Notes: a model not told the origin generated them from the letters alone. A stretch of 48,423 nt of DNA from Sphingomonadales bacterium UBA7471 (GCA_002479765.1 DLOZ01000010.1:1-48423), one strand, 5' to 3'; counted from the first letter of the stretch, positions 1 to 8,633 are shown. Numbers and translations are program-made.

Positions 1-69
1 GTCTTCATATTAATCGGGTCTCCCTATGACTGGAAACGGCTTTTCCATTAACCGCGCGGACACGCAAGC

Positions 70-843
70 CTAGATTCCAGCATACCACTCATAGTCGCCC
101 ACATCTTCCCAATATCCACCTTTTCCACCATAGAATTTTGTAAGATCATCGGTCGCCTCGATACGCATGACATATTTGGCCTGCTTATACCCCAGCTGCC
201 TTTCGACACGCAGGCGCACAGGTGCGCCATATTTCACCGGCAGCATGTCGCCATTCATGCCCCACGCCAATATTGTTTGCGGGTGAAATGCATCGATCAA
301 ATCAATCGACTCATAATAAGGACGCGCGCCGTAACTGTCCGCACAATGAAACACGATATAATTGGCGCGCGCCGACAAACCGGCTTGCTGTAACAACAGC
401 CGCAGCGGCGTGCCCTGCCATTTTGCAATCGCGCTCCAACCCTCAACACAGTCATGCCGTGTTATTTGGGTGCGCGACGGCATCGCGCGCAGCGTTTCCA
501 GACTGACATCCATCGGCTTGGCCACCATGCCATCAATGCGCAGCGTCCAGTCGGCAAACTTATTGCCAACATGCGCCAGATATTCGGCCGAGGTGCCTAT
601 CAGTGATCCGTTGGTTTTGAACACTGGCGAAATATCGGATGCTGGGAATTCCGGTGCAAGCGCCGCCCTGTCCATCAGGCTTCTGTGCGCCACTTGATTC
701 AGCGTTTCAGCTGTGCGCAATGCCGACCGAAACATATCGCTTTCATTCAACGCATCGCAACCGCTTAAGATCAGCGCGCTACCGCCCAAAGTCGCGCCGC
801 GCAACAGTGCACGCCGCCCGATGATATCGCGGCCATCCTTCAT
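70..843 (-). CDS. Tat-exported molybdopterin oxidoreductase, MsrP/YedY-like
   Basis: A 257-residue sulfite-oxidase-fold molybdopterin enzyme. The N-terminus carries a twin-arginine (residues 10-11, GRRALLRG) followed by a hydrophobic stretch ending in a lipobox-like LSGC (Cys29), so export by Tat and possibly lipid anchoring are inferred. HDCVEGWS near residue 130 contains the cysteine (Cys132) that in this family ligates molybdenum. Known relatives include the catalytic subunit of periplasmic methionine-sulfoxide reductase and other sulfite-oxidase-like enzymes; the substrate cannot be told from sequence. It overlaps the upstream cytochrome b gene by 4 bp (ATGA), so the two are co-translated, and the cytochrome is the likely electron donor or acceptor. 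The start is the ATG giving the complete Tat signal. Nothing is recognisable in bases 1-69 downstream of its stop. Confidence 0.85.
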   Translation of the reverse strand: MKDGRDIIGRRALLRGATLGGSALILSGCDALNESDMFRSALRTAETLNQVAHRSLMDRAALAPEFPASDISPVFKTNGSLIGTSAEYLAHVGNKFADWTLRIDGMVAKPMDVSLETLRAMPSRTQITRHDCVEGWSAIAKWQGTPLRLLLQQAGLSARANYIVFHCADSYGARPYYESIDLIDAFHPQTILAWGMNGDMLPVKYGAPVRLRVERQLGYKQAKYVMRIEATDDLTKFYGGKGGYWEDVGDYEWYAGI

Positions 844-1658
844 GATTCTACTCCCGTGCTATCACCTTGGGGTGCTTGCCGAACGTTGCCGGTAACCATG
901 GAGCGAATTCCGTTAATTGGCCCGGACAGAAACACCATCACCAGATGCAGCAGCACAAAAATGGACAAAAGCGCCGCGCCAATAAAGTGGATCGAACGCG
1001 CCGATTGGCGACCGGCAAATATATCATGCAGCCATGGCAGTGCTGCATTCATAGCCGGTGACATGGCAAGGCCAGTGAAAATCATCAGCGGCAACAATAT
1101 GAAAATCACGCCGACATAAGTGAGCTTTTGCAGGATATTATATGTCCCCGCATTGTGCGCATCAAAACGCAATCGGGCATGGTTTTTAACATCGCGCCAT
1201 ATCTGCTTTGGGGCCCATTCTGCCTTGCGGATATGCAAATGCTGGCAGATATGTCCGTTCAACAACGATGCCGCCATGAAGCCCGCCAACCCAAGTGCGA
1301 ACAGCCATGCAAAGGCAAAATGCCACCGCCGTGCTGCGCCGAGATTGTACCTTGTGGGAATCGTCGCCCATCCGGGGAAGGCCACGCGGCGGACTTTATC
1401 ATCGGCGCCTAATGACAGTCCTAGAACGCCCGTAGTCTCAAGCGTCGTTGAACCGATTTTTACAAATCCGGTTGTTCTGGTGTCGTCAATTTCCAACCAT
1501 GCGCGGTCTTCGCGCGATCCATATTCGCCCCAATACAGACGCGGGTGCGCATTGAAAATCATCAGGCCGCTCATCAGCAAAACCATAAGCACAATGGCGT
1601 TCAGCCAGTGCCAAATCCGCGTGGTGGCTTTGTGCCGCTGTACCAGATTTTCCGCCAT
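840..1658 (-). CDS. Membrane cytochrome b (cytochrome b561 / b6-like), partner of the molybdoenzyme
   Basis: A 272-residue integral membrane protein with about four hydrophobic helices (roughly 18-37, 108-132, 175-200, 218-245). Histidines suited to haem ligation occur in RIWHWLN (His17), near RRWHFAF, and in the last helices (SIHFIG, LLHLVM). The fold resembles the cytochrome b subunits of Ni/Fe hydrogenases and formate dehydrogenases. A large extracytoplasmic loop (about 40-105) separates helices 1 and 2. It is the first gene of a two-gene operon with the molybdoenzyme and probably exchanges electrons between the quinone pool and that periplasmic enzyme. It is not the usual MsrQ type of partner. 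Upstream to 1759 I see no clear promoter. Confidence 0.82.
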   Translation of the reverse strand: MAENLVQRHKATTRIWHWLNAIVLMVLLMSGLMIFNAHPRLYWGEYGSREDRAWLEIDDTRTTGFVKIGSTTLETTGVLGLSLGADDKVRRVAFPGWATIPTRYNLGAARRWHFAFAWLFALGLAGFMAASLLNGHICQHLHIRKAEWAPKQIWRDVKNHARLRFDAHNAGTYNILQKLTYVGVIFILLPLMIFTGLAMSPAMNAALPWLHDIFAGRQSARSIHFIGAALLSIFVLLHLVMVFLSGPINGIRSMVTGNVRQAPQGDSTGVES

Positions 1659-1759
1659 TGACCGTTTGCCCTATGATTGATCACGCGGGACATTATGCCA
1701 ATGTGATACTGACCACAACTGATACCCAAGCATCAGGCCATTGGATGCACGTGGTCGTT

Positions 1760-4474
1760 CTAAGGTGCCTGTGCGTTTCCAGTCCCATCGTTCGGCATAG
1801 CTGCAATGCGCGGAACGGGACGAGCGATTATAATGCCCATATCGACGGCGCCGTTGGATTTGTTCAATGCAGCAACACCCGACAATTCTGGAACCACGCC
1901 AATGATGTTTGCGGACAGCGGCGCAACTCTGAGCTTATAATTCCCATATGGGATGAACTCGAAAAGGAAAAAGCCGTCAAACTCGCTGCGCGTGGACTTC
2001 ACGACGCGGCCATTTTTATCGACAAGCTCAAGATCAACGCCACTCAGCGGCTTGCCGCCCTCGCGCTGCAAAGTACCCGATATTTCGCCTGCTGATACGA
2101 GCGGCAATTCAATCATCGATGGAATACCTGGCCGTAGCGTTACCACTATGCCGCTATTTGCGGGCTGAACGAAGGGATCGGGTAAGCTGGATGCATCAAT
2201 GCCGATCAGGATCTGCTCATAGGGCTGAAGGCCATCGATGATCGTGCGGCCATAGCGATCGGTTGGCAGCCCTCGCCCCGTTGAACCAGCAGTAAGTTCA
2301 ACGCCTTTTTGCAAATTTTCGCCCTGCTGGCGGATACCATCAGCATTATCATCCTGAAAAACCACAGCAAATGCCTGACCCGATGATGCAAGCTTTTCAG
2401 CCGCAACGCGAATACTGTTATTATGCGGATTTGGCCCAAGGCTGAATGCAAGGTTTAATCCAGCGGCGACGGATCCATCGCTGCCCGCCTCTATCTGTCC
2501 CGTAACGGCGAAATATTTGAAGCGCCGACTATGGCCCAGTGACAGGCGCGCGCGGGAGTCATCGACCGAATAGTCGGCTTCCACTTTCCAGTCGGAATAT
2601 TCCCCGGCGCGCCACTCGCCAATGAATTTGGATTGTCTGAAGCCAGCGCCATCTGAAAGCGCGAATGTCGCTTCCCCACGCAAGCGCAAACCGCCGACCC
2701 GACCAGATAGCCGAAGCGCCGAGTCCAACCGCGATGTGGGCATGCCACCACGCCCGCTATGTTCCCGCGTCCATTCCAGTTCGGTGCTTGCACTTAATCT
2801 ATTGATATTAAATGACATTCTTGATGCAACTTCCATTCGGTCGCCGCCATTCGCGCGCTCAATATAACGGACTTCGCCGCGCAGCGGGATATATTGCCGC
2901 CCAAACTTGACCGCATGATCCAGCGATATGCTGTTGAAACGCCGAACGTCACGATCATATCGCTCGCTTTGATAGCTGCCAAAAAGCCAGGCGCTCTCTC
3001 CGGCGATGAGCGCCTGTCCGACCTGCGCCAATGCTTGCCCGCGAAGGGCATAGCCGCCAACAAGATTGGCCGCGCCAGCCAATTCAATCAGCGTTGGCCC
3101 AACTGCGCGGCGGACCGATGCTTCGAAATAATGTTGGCGCTGCCCGCGCAGTTCGGATGTAAACAGCGAAGCCCCGACTGACGTCTTGGGGTCAATTCCG
3201 CGCTCAAGTCCGAAGCCGCCGCGCCAGCCCACAAAGTCGCTTAACTCAATATAACCGAGATCGATGAGATCGCGTCCTGCGTCCTGTACCGCGGCCCAAT
3301 AATAGGTTTCACGCGGCGGGATGGAATCGAGCCCCACCGGGATCATTTTTGTTTCGCGGCGTACCTGACCCTGCGGACCATACAGGACCACTTCGAACCG
3401 GTTTTGACCGTAGGACAATTGTACATCGAGAAATTCAAAGCGCCCGTCGCCCCGGCTTTGGACATAAGCAATCAGCTGATCATTACGGTATAGTTCGGCT
3501 TCCCAACCATCGGGCAATTCCCCACGGAATACCGTTCGGTCAAAGCTGGTGGGACGGTTAAGCGGCCGGTTGGTGACAAAGGCACCGCGCCCCGTTGTGG
3601 TTTGGATGCCAAGTGCCGTTGCATTTGTCGCGACATCACCAAGGCCAAAATGTGTGGCGGCCAATGGCCCCAATAATGCACCGTCCGGGTCCGTCCGATA
3701 GGCGCGCAGGCGTAAGTTTTCGGCGATACCGCGGCCGTTTGAGGACAAGCGGGCATCGACTGATGCGCCGGCCATTTCGCCACTCGCGTAGATTTCATAT
3801 CGCGCGTCCATGCGATTCTCGGATCTCTTGTCACGGGCAGCAGCGATAGACGCCACGACGTCAATGGATGGTATGCGAAAGAATTTATACGGATCATGCG
3901 CTTGCGGTAGGCCACTGAAGTCAAAATCTTTCGATGGTTTGACTTTGCCGGCCCGCGCCTTGCGTTCTTCGGCAAGCTCAAATGGTAATTTGCGGTCAGC
4001 GCTGACAAGAATGAGCGCATTGGACCGGTCAGCCTTGATATTCACATCAAGCCATTTTGCCATGACATCAACGTCGACACACCAGCCTTCCGGAACATCG
4101 CGGACATCGGTGGGCTTCAGGTTTTGCACCTTGTTCACGATTTGCACGATGTTGGCTTCGCGATCGAGCGTGAAGGTGCGGCTTTCTTCAAACAGCCATC
4201 CAGTTGCGCGACGCGACTTTTTGTCCAATCGCACGGGCAGGTCGAAGGCCATGATGATGTCAGCCAGATCAATGCAGACACCGGTATCGGTCTGATATCC
4301 ACGCACGCCATCACCCATGCGCCATTGGCCAACGCGGACATCAAACAGCAACGCATCATCTTCATTTGCTTGCCAGCCAGCGGCTAATGCAGGCGCAACC
4401 GGAGCCAAAAGGACTCCGGTCGCAACGGCGATTGCCGTTAGTGCCTTTACGGCCTGATGAAACATGCGGCGCAT
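1760..4474 (-). CDS. Atypical usher-like outer membrane protein with carboxypeptidase-regulatory-like domain
   Basis: About 904 residues from the ATG at 4474, 22 nt after the chaperone stop; an in-frame extension to 4555 would overlap the chaperone and precede the signal peptide, so it was not used. After a signal peptide (1-32, ending PALAA) comes an N-terminal domain (about 33-175), then a long region of alternating beta strands typical of an outer membrane barrel. ELPDGWEAELYRNDQLIAY (about 319-337) closely resembles the usher signature after the plug region of FimD/PapC proteins. C-terminal domains start near 702 (DDNADGIRQQGE) and near 796 (EISGTLQREGGKPLSG), the latter like carboxypeptidase regulatory/SpaA-type beta sandwiches. 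Together with the adjacent PapD-like chaperone and DUF4402 subunit, it is inferred to be the secretion/assembly platform. It is divergent from classical ushers, so the exact export mechanism is uncertain. Confidence 0.75.
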   Translation of the reverse strand: MRRMFHQAVKALTAIAVATGVLLAPVAPALAAGWQANEDDALLFDVRVGQWRMGDGVRGYQTDTGVCIDLADIIMAFDLPVRLDKKSRRATGWLFEESRTFTLDREANIVQIVNKVQNLKPTDVRDVPEGWCVDVDVMAKWLDVNIKADRSNALILVSADRKLPFELAEERKARAGKVKPSKDFDFSGLPQAHDPYKFFRIPSIDVVASIAAARDKRSENRMDARYEIYASGEMAGASVDARLSSNGRGIAENLRLRAYRTDPDGALLGPLAATHFGLGDVATNATALGIQTTTGRGAFVTNRPLNRPTSFDRTVFRGELPDGWEAELYRNDQLIAYVQSRGDGRFEFLDVQLSYGQNRFEVVLYGPQGQVRRETKMIPVGLDSIPPRETYYWAAVQDAGRDLIDLGYIELSDFVGWRGGFGLERGIDPKTSVGASLFTSELRGQRQHYFEASVRRAVGPTLIELAGAANLVGGYALRGQALAQVGQALIAGESAWLFGSYQSERYDRDVRRFNSISLDHAVKFGRQYIPLRGEVRYIERANGGDRMEVASRMSFNINRLSASTELEWTREHSGRGGMPTSRLDSALRLSGRVGGLRLRGEATFALSDGAGFRQSKFIGEWRAGEYSDWKVEADYSVDDSRARLSLGHSRRFKYFAVTGQIEAGSDGSVAAGLNLAFSLGPNPHNNSIRVAAEKLASSGQAFAVVFQDDNADGIRQQGENLQKGVELTAGSTGRGLPTDRYGRTIIDGLQPYEQILIGIDASSLPDPFVQPANSGIVVTLRPGIPSMIELPLVSAGEISGTLQREGGKPLSGVDLELVDKNGRVVKSTRSEFDGFFLFEFIPYGNYKLRVAPLSANIIGVVPELSGVAALNKSNGAVDMGIIIARPVPRIAAMPNDGTGNAQAP

Positions 4475-4496
4475 TGATTTATCGTTGACCCGGCGG

Positions 4497-5351
4497 TCAG
4501 GGAAGGACGGTACGCACCTGGCTGATAAGGCCCCCGCCAGCTTCCGGCGCTTCATAATAGGATATCACGATTTCGCCGTGCACCTGTGCAGCCAGCTCGG
4601 GTGAAAGCGGAATAGACACGACACGTTGGTTAATCTCTGGATAGATGGCGATACCCTTGCTTACATGCAACGGTTCGGAGACACCCGGCTTCGTCACGTG
4701 AATTTCACCGAACAATGACCGGTTGCCCGACCGGTTCATGTCAAATTCCAGCGTTGGCCCTTCATTGTCCTTTCCGATTCGGACATTGGCCAATGCGGCC
4801 GTCGCCGTGACATTGCCCTTGCGGACAATGACGGGAATGCTGATTCCGTAAATAGGAATAATCTGGATCTTCAAACCTTCGGTCGGGGCGCCCGCGCTAT
4901 CTACGGGCGCGGCTTTTGGAATAGCGCGAAACAGCATATGCGCGCGATATTCGCCGTCTGGCAGCCCGTCATTCGGCTGAAGCCCGATCCGGATAGATTG
5001 CGGTTGGTTCGGTGGAAGCGTTACCCGTCGCGGTGCATATCGAATAGCATCCAACGCATATTTTTCTTGATCTGTCGCTTTTTCTAAGTCGACATCTTCA
5101 AGCCGCCCCTGGGCGTTCATACGCCGCAGTTCGAGTGTGATGCGATAGTTCGCCTCTTCATCGCCGATATTGTTCAATATGACTTCTGTGCCACGACGAC
5201 CGTCGAGAATGACGCGCGTCGGTGCAATGAGCAAGTCACCCGCCGCGTTCGCCGGGGTTAAAGGGATAGCAAGAGAAATTGGGAAGAGGAGTGCCAATAT
5301 AATGCGCTTAAGCGCGGTTAACCGCCATGCTTTTCCAAGCAATTCAAACAT
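4497..5351 (-). CDS. PapD-like periplasmic chaperone
   Basis: A 284-residue exported protein. A hydrophobic signal (about residues 10-35, ending ANAA) is followed by an immunoglobulin-like domain matching the N-terminal PapD fold: LLIAPTRVILDGRRGTEVI, then NNIGDEEANYRITLELR, and later RRVTLPPNQPQSIRIGL and GEYRAHMLF, which correspond to conserved chaperone strands. The second half (about 150-284) would be the second Ig-like domain. Such chaperones complete the fold of subunits by donor-strand complementation and deliver them to the usher. The ATG at 5351 is preferred; an in-frame GTG lies 24 nt upstream (5375). It sits between the DUF4402 subunit gene and the usher-like gene, all on the minus strand. 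Confidence 0.82.
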   Translation of the reverse strand: MFELLGKAWRLTALKRIILALLFPISLAIPLTPANAAGDLLIAPTRVILDGRRGTEVILNNIGDEEANYRITLELRRMNAQGRLEDVDLEKATDQEKYALDAIRYAPRRVTLPPNQPQSIRIGLQPNDGLPDGEYRAHMLFRAIPKAAPVDSAGAPTEGLKIQIIPIYGISIPVIVRKGNVTATAALANVRIGKDNEGPTLEFDMNRSGNRSLFGEIHVTKPGVSEPLHVSKGIAIYPEINQRVVSIPLSPELAAQVHGEIVISYYEAPEAGGGLISQVRTVLP

Positions 5352-5461
5352 AAAATTACATCCACATTGATGCACGCGGGGTTCAATCCGCCGTGCTGGT
5401 CCACATGCCCTTGTCGTTTGATATGGTTACCATCCCGCTAACGACGGTGTGTCGTAGACAC

Positions 5462-5493
5462 AAAAAACCCCCGAAAGCTTGGCCATCGGGGGT
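5462..5493 (-). terminator. Rho-independent terminator after the DUF4402 gene
   Basis: Read on the minus strand there is an 8-bp perfect stem (ACCCCCGA paired with TCGGGGGT) with an 11-12 nt loop, followed at once by a run of T residues. It lies 37 bp after the DUF4402 stop and before the chaperone gene, so most transcripts of the subunit gene should end here. Confidence 0.85.
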
Positions 5494-5529
5494 AAGATGC
5501 GCGATGATGACGTCCAATGACGTAGACGT

Positions 5530-6024
5530 TTACTGATAATCAGCAGAAACGTTATAAGAACCCGTGTACGTTCCAGCAGCTTGGTTGGCACCAACTGCAA
5601 GTGAACCGCCGACAAAGAATACTTGCGGTGCGCCAGTTGAATTGAACGATGTCATCGACGGTGTGAGTGTCAGCACCATGTTATTGCCAGCGGAGGTCAG
5701 TGTTGTTGACGCTGGAACGTTGATCGCGACAACATAGCCTGAGGTTGCACCACCAACCGTGAAACGGCCACGAAGCGCCGTGCCGAGGCAGGAAACGCCG
5801 GGCGAGCAGACGCGGGTATCGGAACCCGTTGGCAGTGTAACCGTTCCGGCTGTTCCACTTGTTGCAACAATGCCAAGATCGAGAGCGTTATTTTGCGCCA
5901 ATGTTACGGCTGAGACAATATTAACTTGGGCCGTCGCCGTTTGCGTAGCAGCCTGTGCGCCAGTCGAAGCCATTGCAGCGGCGGCGACAACACCCAAAAG
6001 CGCGAATTTCGTCGTTTTCAACAT
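5530..6024 (-). CDS. DUF4402 secreted protein, probable surface/pilus subunit
   Basis: A 164-residue protein with a clear signal peptide (cleavage near GAQA-ATQ, residues 25-28). The mature part fits DUF4402: it starts with an ATQTATAQVNIVSAVTL-type strand, contains LDLGIV, carries a close Cys pair (RVCSPGVSC) and ends in a beta strand, YTGSYNVSADYQ. It is rich in Ala, Thr, Gly, Ser and Val, as usual for fibre subunits. The start is supported by AAAGGA at 6032-6037, 7 nt upstream. It is the first gene of the cluster with chaperone and usher, and the strong terminator behind it suggests that it is made in excess, as expected for a major subunit. DUF4402 has no assigned biochemical activity. 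Confidence 0.82.
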   Translation of the reverse strand: MLKTTKFALLGVVAAAAMASTGAQAATQTATAQVNIVSAVTLAQNNALDLGIVATSGTAGTVTLPTGSDTRVCSPGVSCLGTALRGRFTVGGATSGYVVAINVPASTTLTSAGNNMVLTLTPSMTSFNSTGAPQVFFVGGSLAVGANQAAGTYTGSYNVSADYQ

Positions 6025-6265
6025 ATTCTGGTCCTTTGTGACTTAGCAGATTCGGAATGCCACACTGCATTCAACGTCCCCCTATGCACATCGAATCATA
6101 AATTTTTGCTTTGCATCGTGGTTAATGAAAGCTTTCAGATGTCACTTAAATATCATCGTTAACCGACTAGAAACCATCAGCTTTCCAACAACAATATGGC
6201 CATAAACCGCGAAGGTGCATTTCATAGGTCCTGACCCTAAGGGTCAGACAGACCACTGAAATATA
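6025..6265. other. Intergenic region between the DUF4402 gene and parB
   Basis: 241 bp, AT-richer than its surroundings. It must contain the promoter of the minus-strand DUF4402 gene, but I could not fix -10/-35 elements with confidence. Near the parB end it holds the palindrome listed separately. No open reading frame with a plausible start and family resemblance was seen. Confidence 0.6.
6231..6247. repeat. 17-bp perfect palindrome downstream of parB
   Basis: CTGACCCTAAGGGTCAG is an 8-bp inverted repeat around a single A, 18 bp past the parB stop. The arm spacing is too short for a good RNA hairpin loop and no T-run follows, so it looks more like a protein-binding site, though a weak terminator is possible. 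Confidence 0.6.
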
Positions 6266-7192
6266 TTAGAATTTTTCGCCCGTCAGGCGCTGACACAACA
6301 TGTCGAGTTGGTCCAGGCTGCCATATTCAAATGTCACCGCTCCTGCGCCCGTGGCATTTTTTTGAACAATCCGGACGGTCAAGCCCAACAGATCGCCCAA
6401 ATGGGTTTCGACTGCCCGGATATCCGCATTGTCACTTGAGCCCGTGCTTTTGCCTTTTTTGGCGGTTGGGGCGCGCTCTTTTTGTACAAGCGCTTCCGTA
6501 GCGCGGACCGACAGGCCGTTCTTGATGACCAGCATCGCCAATGCCACCGCATTCTCGCTGCCCAACAAAGCGCGTGCGTGCCCCATGCTCAACTTCTCTT
6601 CGACGACCAGATCGCGCAACGGCATTGGCAAATCGAGCAGGCGCATCATATTCGCAACATGGCTGCGCGACTTGTGCACCAGCTCCGCCAACTCCGCCGC
6701 GCTATGCCCGAACACATCGGTCAGCTTTTTATACGCTTCGGCCTCTTCTATCGGATTCAGATCCTGACGCTGAATATTTTCCAACAATGCAATTTCAAGC
6801 GTTTCAGCATCGTCAAAACTGCGCACAATGGCAGGCAAGTCATGTAGCTGAACCCGCTGTGCCGCGCGCCAACGGCGTTCGCCAGCGACGATTTGATAGC
6901 CATCGTTGAACGGACGCACGACGATAGGTTGAATCACGCCATGTTTTGCAATGCTGGCCGCCAGCTCATTCAGCTTATCGTCGGAAAAATGGCGGCGCGG
7001 CTGATCAGGATTTGGGCGTATCTCGGCAACCGCAATTGTCGTGACGCCTACGCTGCGCGAATCGACATTTCCAGACGCGCGCGCAGAAGCGGGGTCGCCG
7101 CGCAATGCTTCACCAAGCAAGGCGTCCAGACCACGGCCCAAACCCATTTTTTTCTTCAACGGGGATTTTTCAGATGGATTATCATTCGTCAC
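6266..7192 (-). CDS. parB: Chromosome partitioning protein ParB
   Basis: A 308-residue ParB. It shows the basic LGRGLDALLGE start (18-28), the NPDQPRRHF motif (61-69), the CTP-binding box GERRWRA (104-110), the helix-turn-helix region (about 162-188, FGHSAAELAELVHKSRSHV) that recognises parS, and a C-terminal dimerisation domain (about 265-308). ParB loads as a clamp at parS and spreads on DNA near the origin. The start codon overlaps the parA stop by 4 bp (ATGA). Two perfect cognate parS sites lie 1.4 and 3.4 kb upstream within the same operon. Length and motifs are normal for Alphaproteobacteria. Confidence 0.97.
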   Translation of the reverse strand: MTNDNPSEKSPLKKKMGLGRGLDALLGEALRGDPASARASGNVDSRSVGVTTIAVAEIRPNPDQPRRHFSDDKLNELAASIAKHGVIQPIVVRPFNDGYQIVAGERRWRAAQRVQLHDLPAIVRSFDDAETLEIALLENIQRQDLNPIEEAEAYKKLTDVFGHSAAELAELVHKSRSHVANMMRLLDLPMPLRDLVVEEKLSMGHARALLGSENAVALAMLVIKNGLSVRATEALVQKERAPTAKKGKSTGSSDNADIRAVETHLGDLLGLTVRIVQKNATGAGAVTFEYGSLDQLDMLCQRLTGEKF

Positions 7193-7968
7193 GCTGCGAG
7201 CTCCCGGGCCGGTAGACGGCCAATCAATTCTCTTGCCAATTTCATATACGCCTCTGAACCCGAACAGCGATGGTCGTACACCAACGCGGGCAGTCCATGG
7301 CTTGGTGCCTCCGACAAACGGACGTTGCGCGGGATGACTGTTTGGAACACCAGATCACCCAAGCAACTGCGCACGTCATCCGCCACTTGTTCGGTCAGTT
7401 TGTTGCGTTTGTCGTACATGGTCAACGCAACACCCATGATCGTCAGCGCCGGGTTAAACCGGCCCTGAATACGCTCAACTGTCTGTAATAGCTGACTTAA
7501 ACCTTCCAACGCGAAAAATTCGCACTGTAGCGGGACAAGCAGTGAGTCGACGGCCACGAGCGCATTGATCGTGATGAGCCCCAGCGAGGGCGGGCAATCA
7601 ATGATGCAGATGTCCCAATTGGCATCCGATTTGTCGAAAGCCGCCTTTAACCGCCCGGTGCGGTCCTCATATTCGACCAGTTCAATTTCCGCGCCCGACA
7701 GATCAACTGTCGCAGGGACCATATCGAGATTGGGAATCAGGGTCGGAATGGCCGCATCCTTCAACGACGCGTCGCCCAGCAAAAGATCATAGCTGCTGTG
7801 GACGCGCTGCGCTTGTTTCAGACCTAGACCGGTGGACGCATTCCCTTGGGGATCGAGATCCACCAGCACGCACCGCCAGCCGCTTGCCGCCAATGCAGTA
7901 GCCATGTTGATAGCCGTGGTGGTCTTGCCAACGCCGCCCTTCTGATTCGCCACTGCAATTCGGATCAT
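7189..7968 (-). CDS. parA: Chromosome partitioning ATPase ParA
   Basis: A 259-residue ParA/Soj ATPase without the N-terminal HTH of plasmid type Ia proteins. The deviant Walker A box is KGGVGKTTT (10-18), followed by LVDLDPQGN (about 36-44) and the Walker B region IIDCPPSLG (about 120-128). It forms ATP-dependent dimers on the nucleoid that ParB-parS complexes follow to segregate origins. It overlaps rsmG upstream and parB downstream by 4 bp each, so the operon is translationally coupled. Residues 1-17 match the family start exactly, supporting the ATG at 7968. Confidence 0.97.
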   Translation of the reverse strand: MIRIAVANQKGGVGKTTTAINMATALAASGWRCVLVDLDPQGNASTGLGLKQAQRVHSSYDLLLGDASLKDAAIPTLIPNLDMVPATVDLSGAEIELVEYEDRTGRLKAAFDKSDANWDICIIDCPPSLGLITINALVAVDSLLVPLQCEFFALEGLSQLLQTVERIQGRFNPALTIMGVALTMYDKRNKLTEQVADDVRSCLGDLVFQTVIPRNVRLSEAPSHGLPALVYDHRCSGSEAYMKLARELIGRLPARELAA

Positions 7969-8633
7969 GGTTTTTGTCCCTTTGCCCCGGCGTTGCCGCC
8001 ACCTGTACGCTTACCGGCCAATGTGCCGACCAGAATACCGGCATCTGCATCGGTTATGCTTTGCTTTACACTAAACGCGCCGTCCCAGACTGTTTTGACG
8101 TCATCCCACTCTGTTGCTGCGTTACGCCCCTTTGGCAGCAGCCACAAAGTATTATTATGAGAGAAACGGGCCGCGAGTTCAAACAATTTGGGCAAGGGCG
8201 CAAAGGCCCGCGCACTGATGACCGAAAATGGGGCGGTTTTCATGCGCTCCAGCGGCATACCCATGACCGTGACACGGCCACCGATATCGAGCATTTCCAC
8301 CGCCCGCTGCAAATATTCAATGCGCCGTGCACGCGATTCCACCAGCGTCACGTCAAATTCGGTGAGCAACGCAATAATCAACCCGGGAAAGCCCGCGCCT
8401 GACCCAAGGTCCAACCATTTTGTTTCGGGTCGGCCTCGATCCATGAAGGTGAGCAACTGCGCGCTGTCAACGATATGGCGCGACCAAATATCTTCTATGG
8501 TCGATGCTGCAATGAGGTTCTGGCTGACTGATTCCCGTTTCAGGAACGCAACGAATGCCTCGAGCGATTCCATTGTTTCACGTGAAACACCCAAGGATGT
8601 TGTCAGCCACGCTTTCGCTTCGGCTTCGGTCAT
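7965..8633 (-). CDS. rsmG: 16S rRNA (guanine-N7)-methyltransferase RsmG
   Basis: A 222-residue SAM-dependent methyltransferase (GidB). The SAM-binding motif LDLGSGAGFPG lies near residues 74-84, preceded by the family signature WSRHIVDSAQL (50-60). It methylates N7 of the conserved guanine in the 530 loop of 16S rRNA. The C-terminal tail after about residue 205 is Gly/Lys-rich and low in complexity. A perfect parS site lies inside the coding region and encodes VSRETM near residues 16-21, so the sequence serves both protein and segregation. It overlaps mnmG and parA by 4 bp at each end. Confidence 0.95.
   Translation of the reverse strand: MTEAEAKAWLTTSLGVSRETMESLEAFVAFLKRESVSQNLIAASTIEDIWSRHIVDSAQLLTFMDRGRPETKWLDLGSGAGFPGLIIALLTEFDVTLVESRARRIEYLQRAVEMLDIGGRVTVMGMPLERMKTAPFSVISARAFAPLPKLFELAARFSHNNTLWLLPKGRNAATEWDDVKTVWDGAFSVKQSITDADAGILVGTLAGKRTGGGNAGAKGQKP
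8574..8589. other. parS: parS centromere site (inside rsmG)
   Basis: TGTTTCACGTGAAACA is a perfect 16-bp palindrome identical to the consensus parS bound by alphaproteobacterial and most other chromosomal ParB proteins. It lies within the 5' part of rsmG, 0.6 kb upstream of parA. Confidence 0.93.

Noticed and set aside
3472..4020. A 182-residue open frame inside the usher-like gene, and many similar antisense frames
   Set aside because: They are shadows of well-supported genes, with no family resemblance, start signal or own context.
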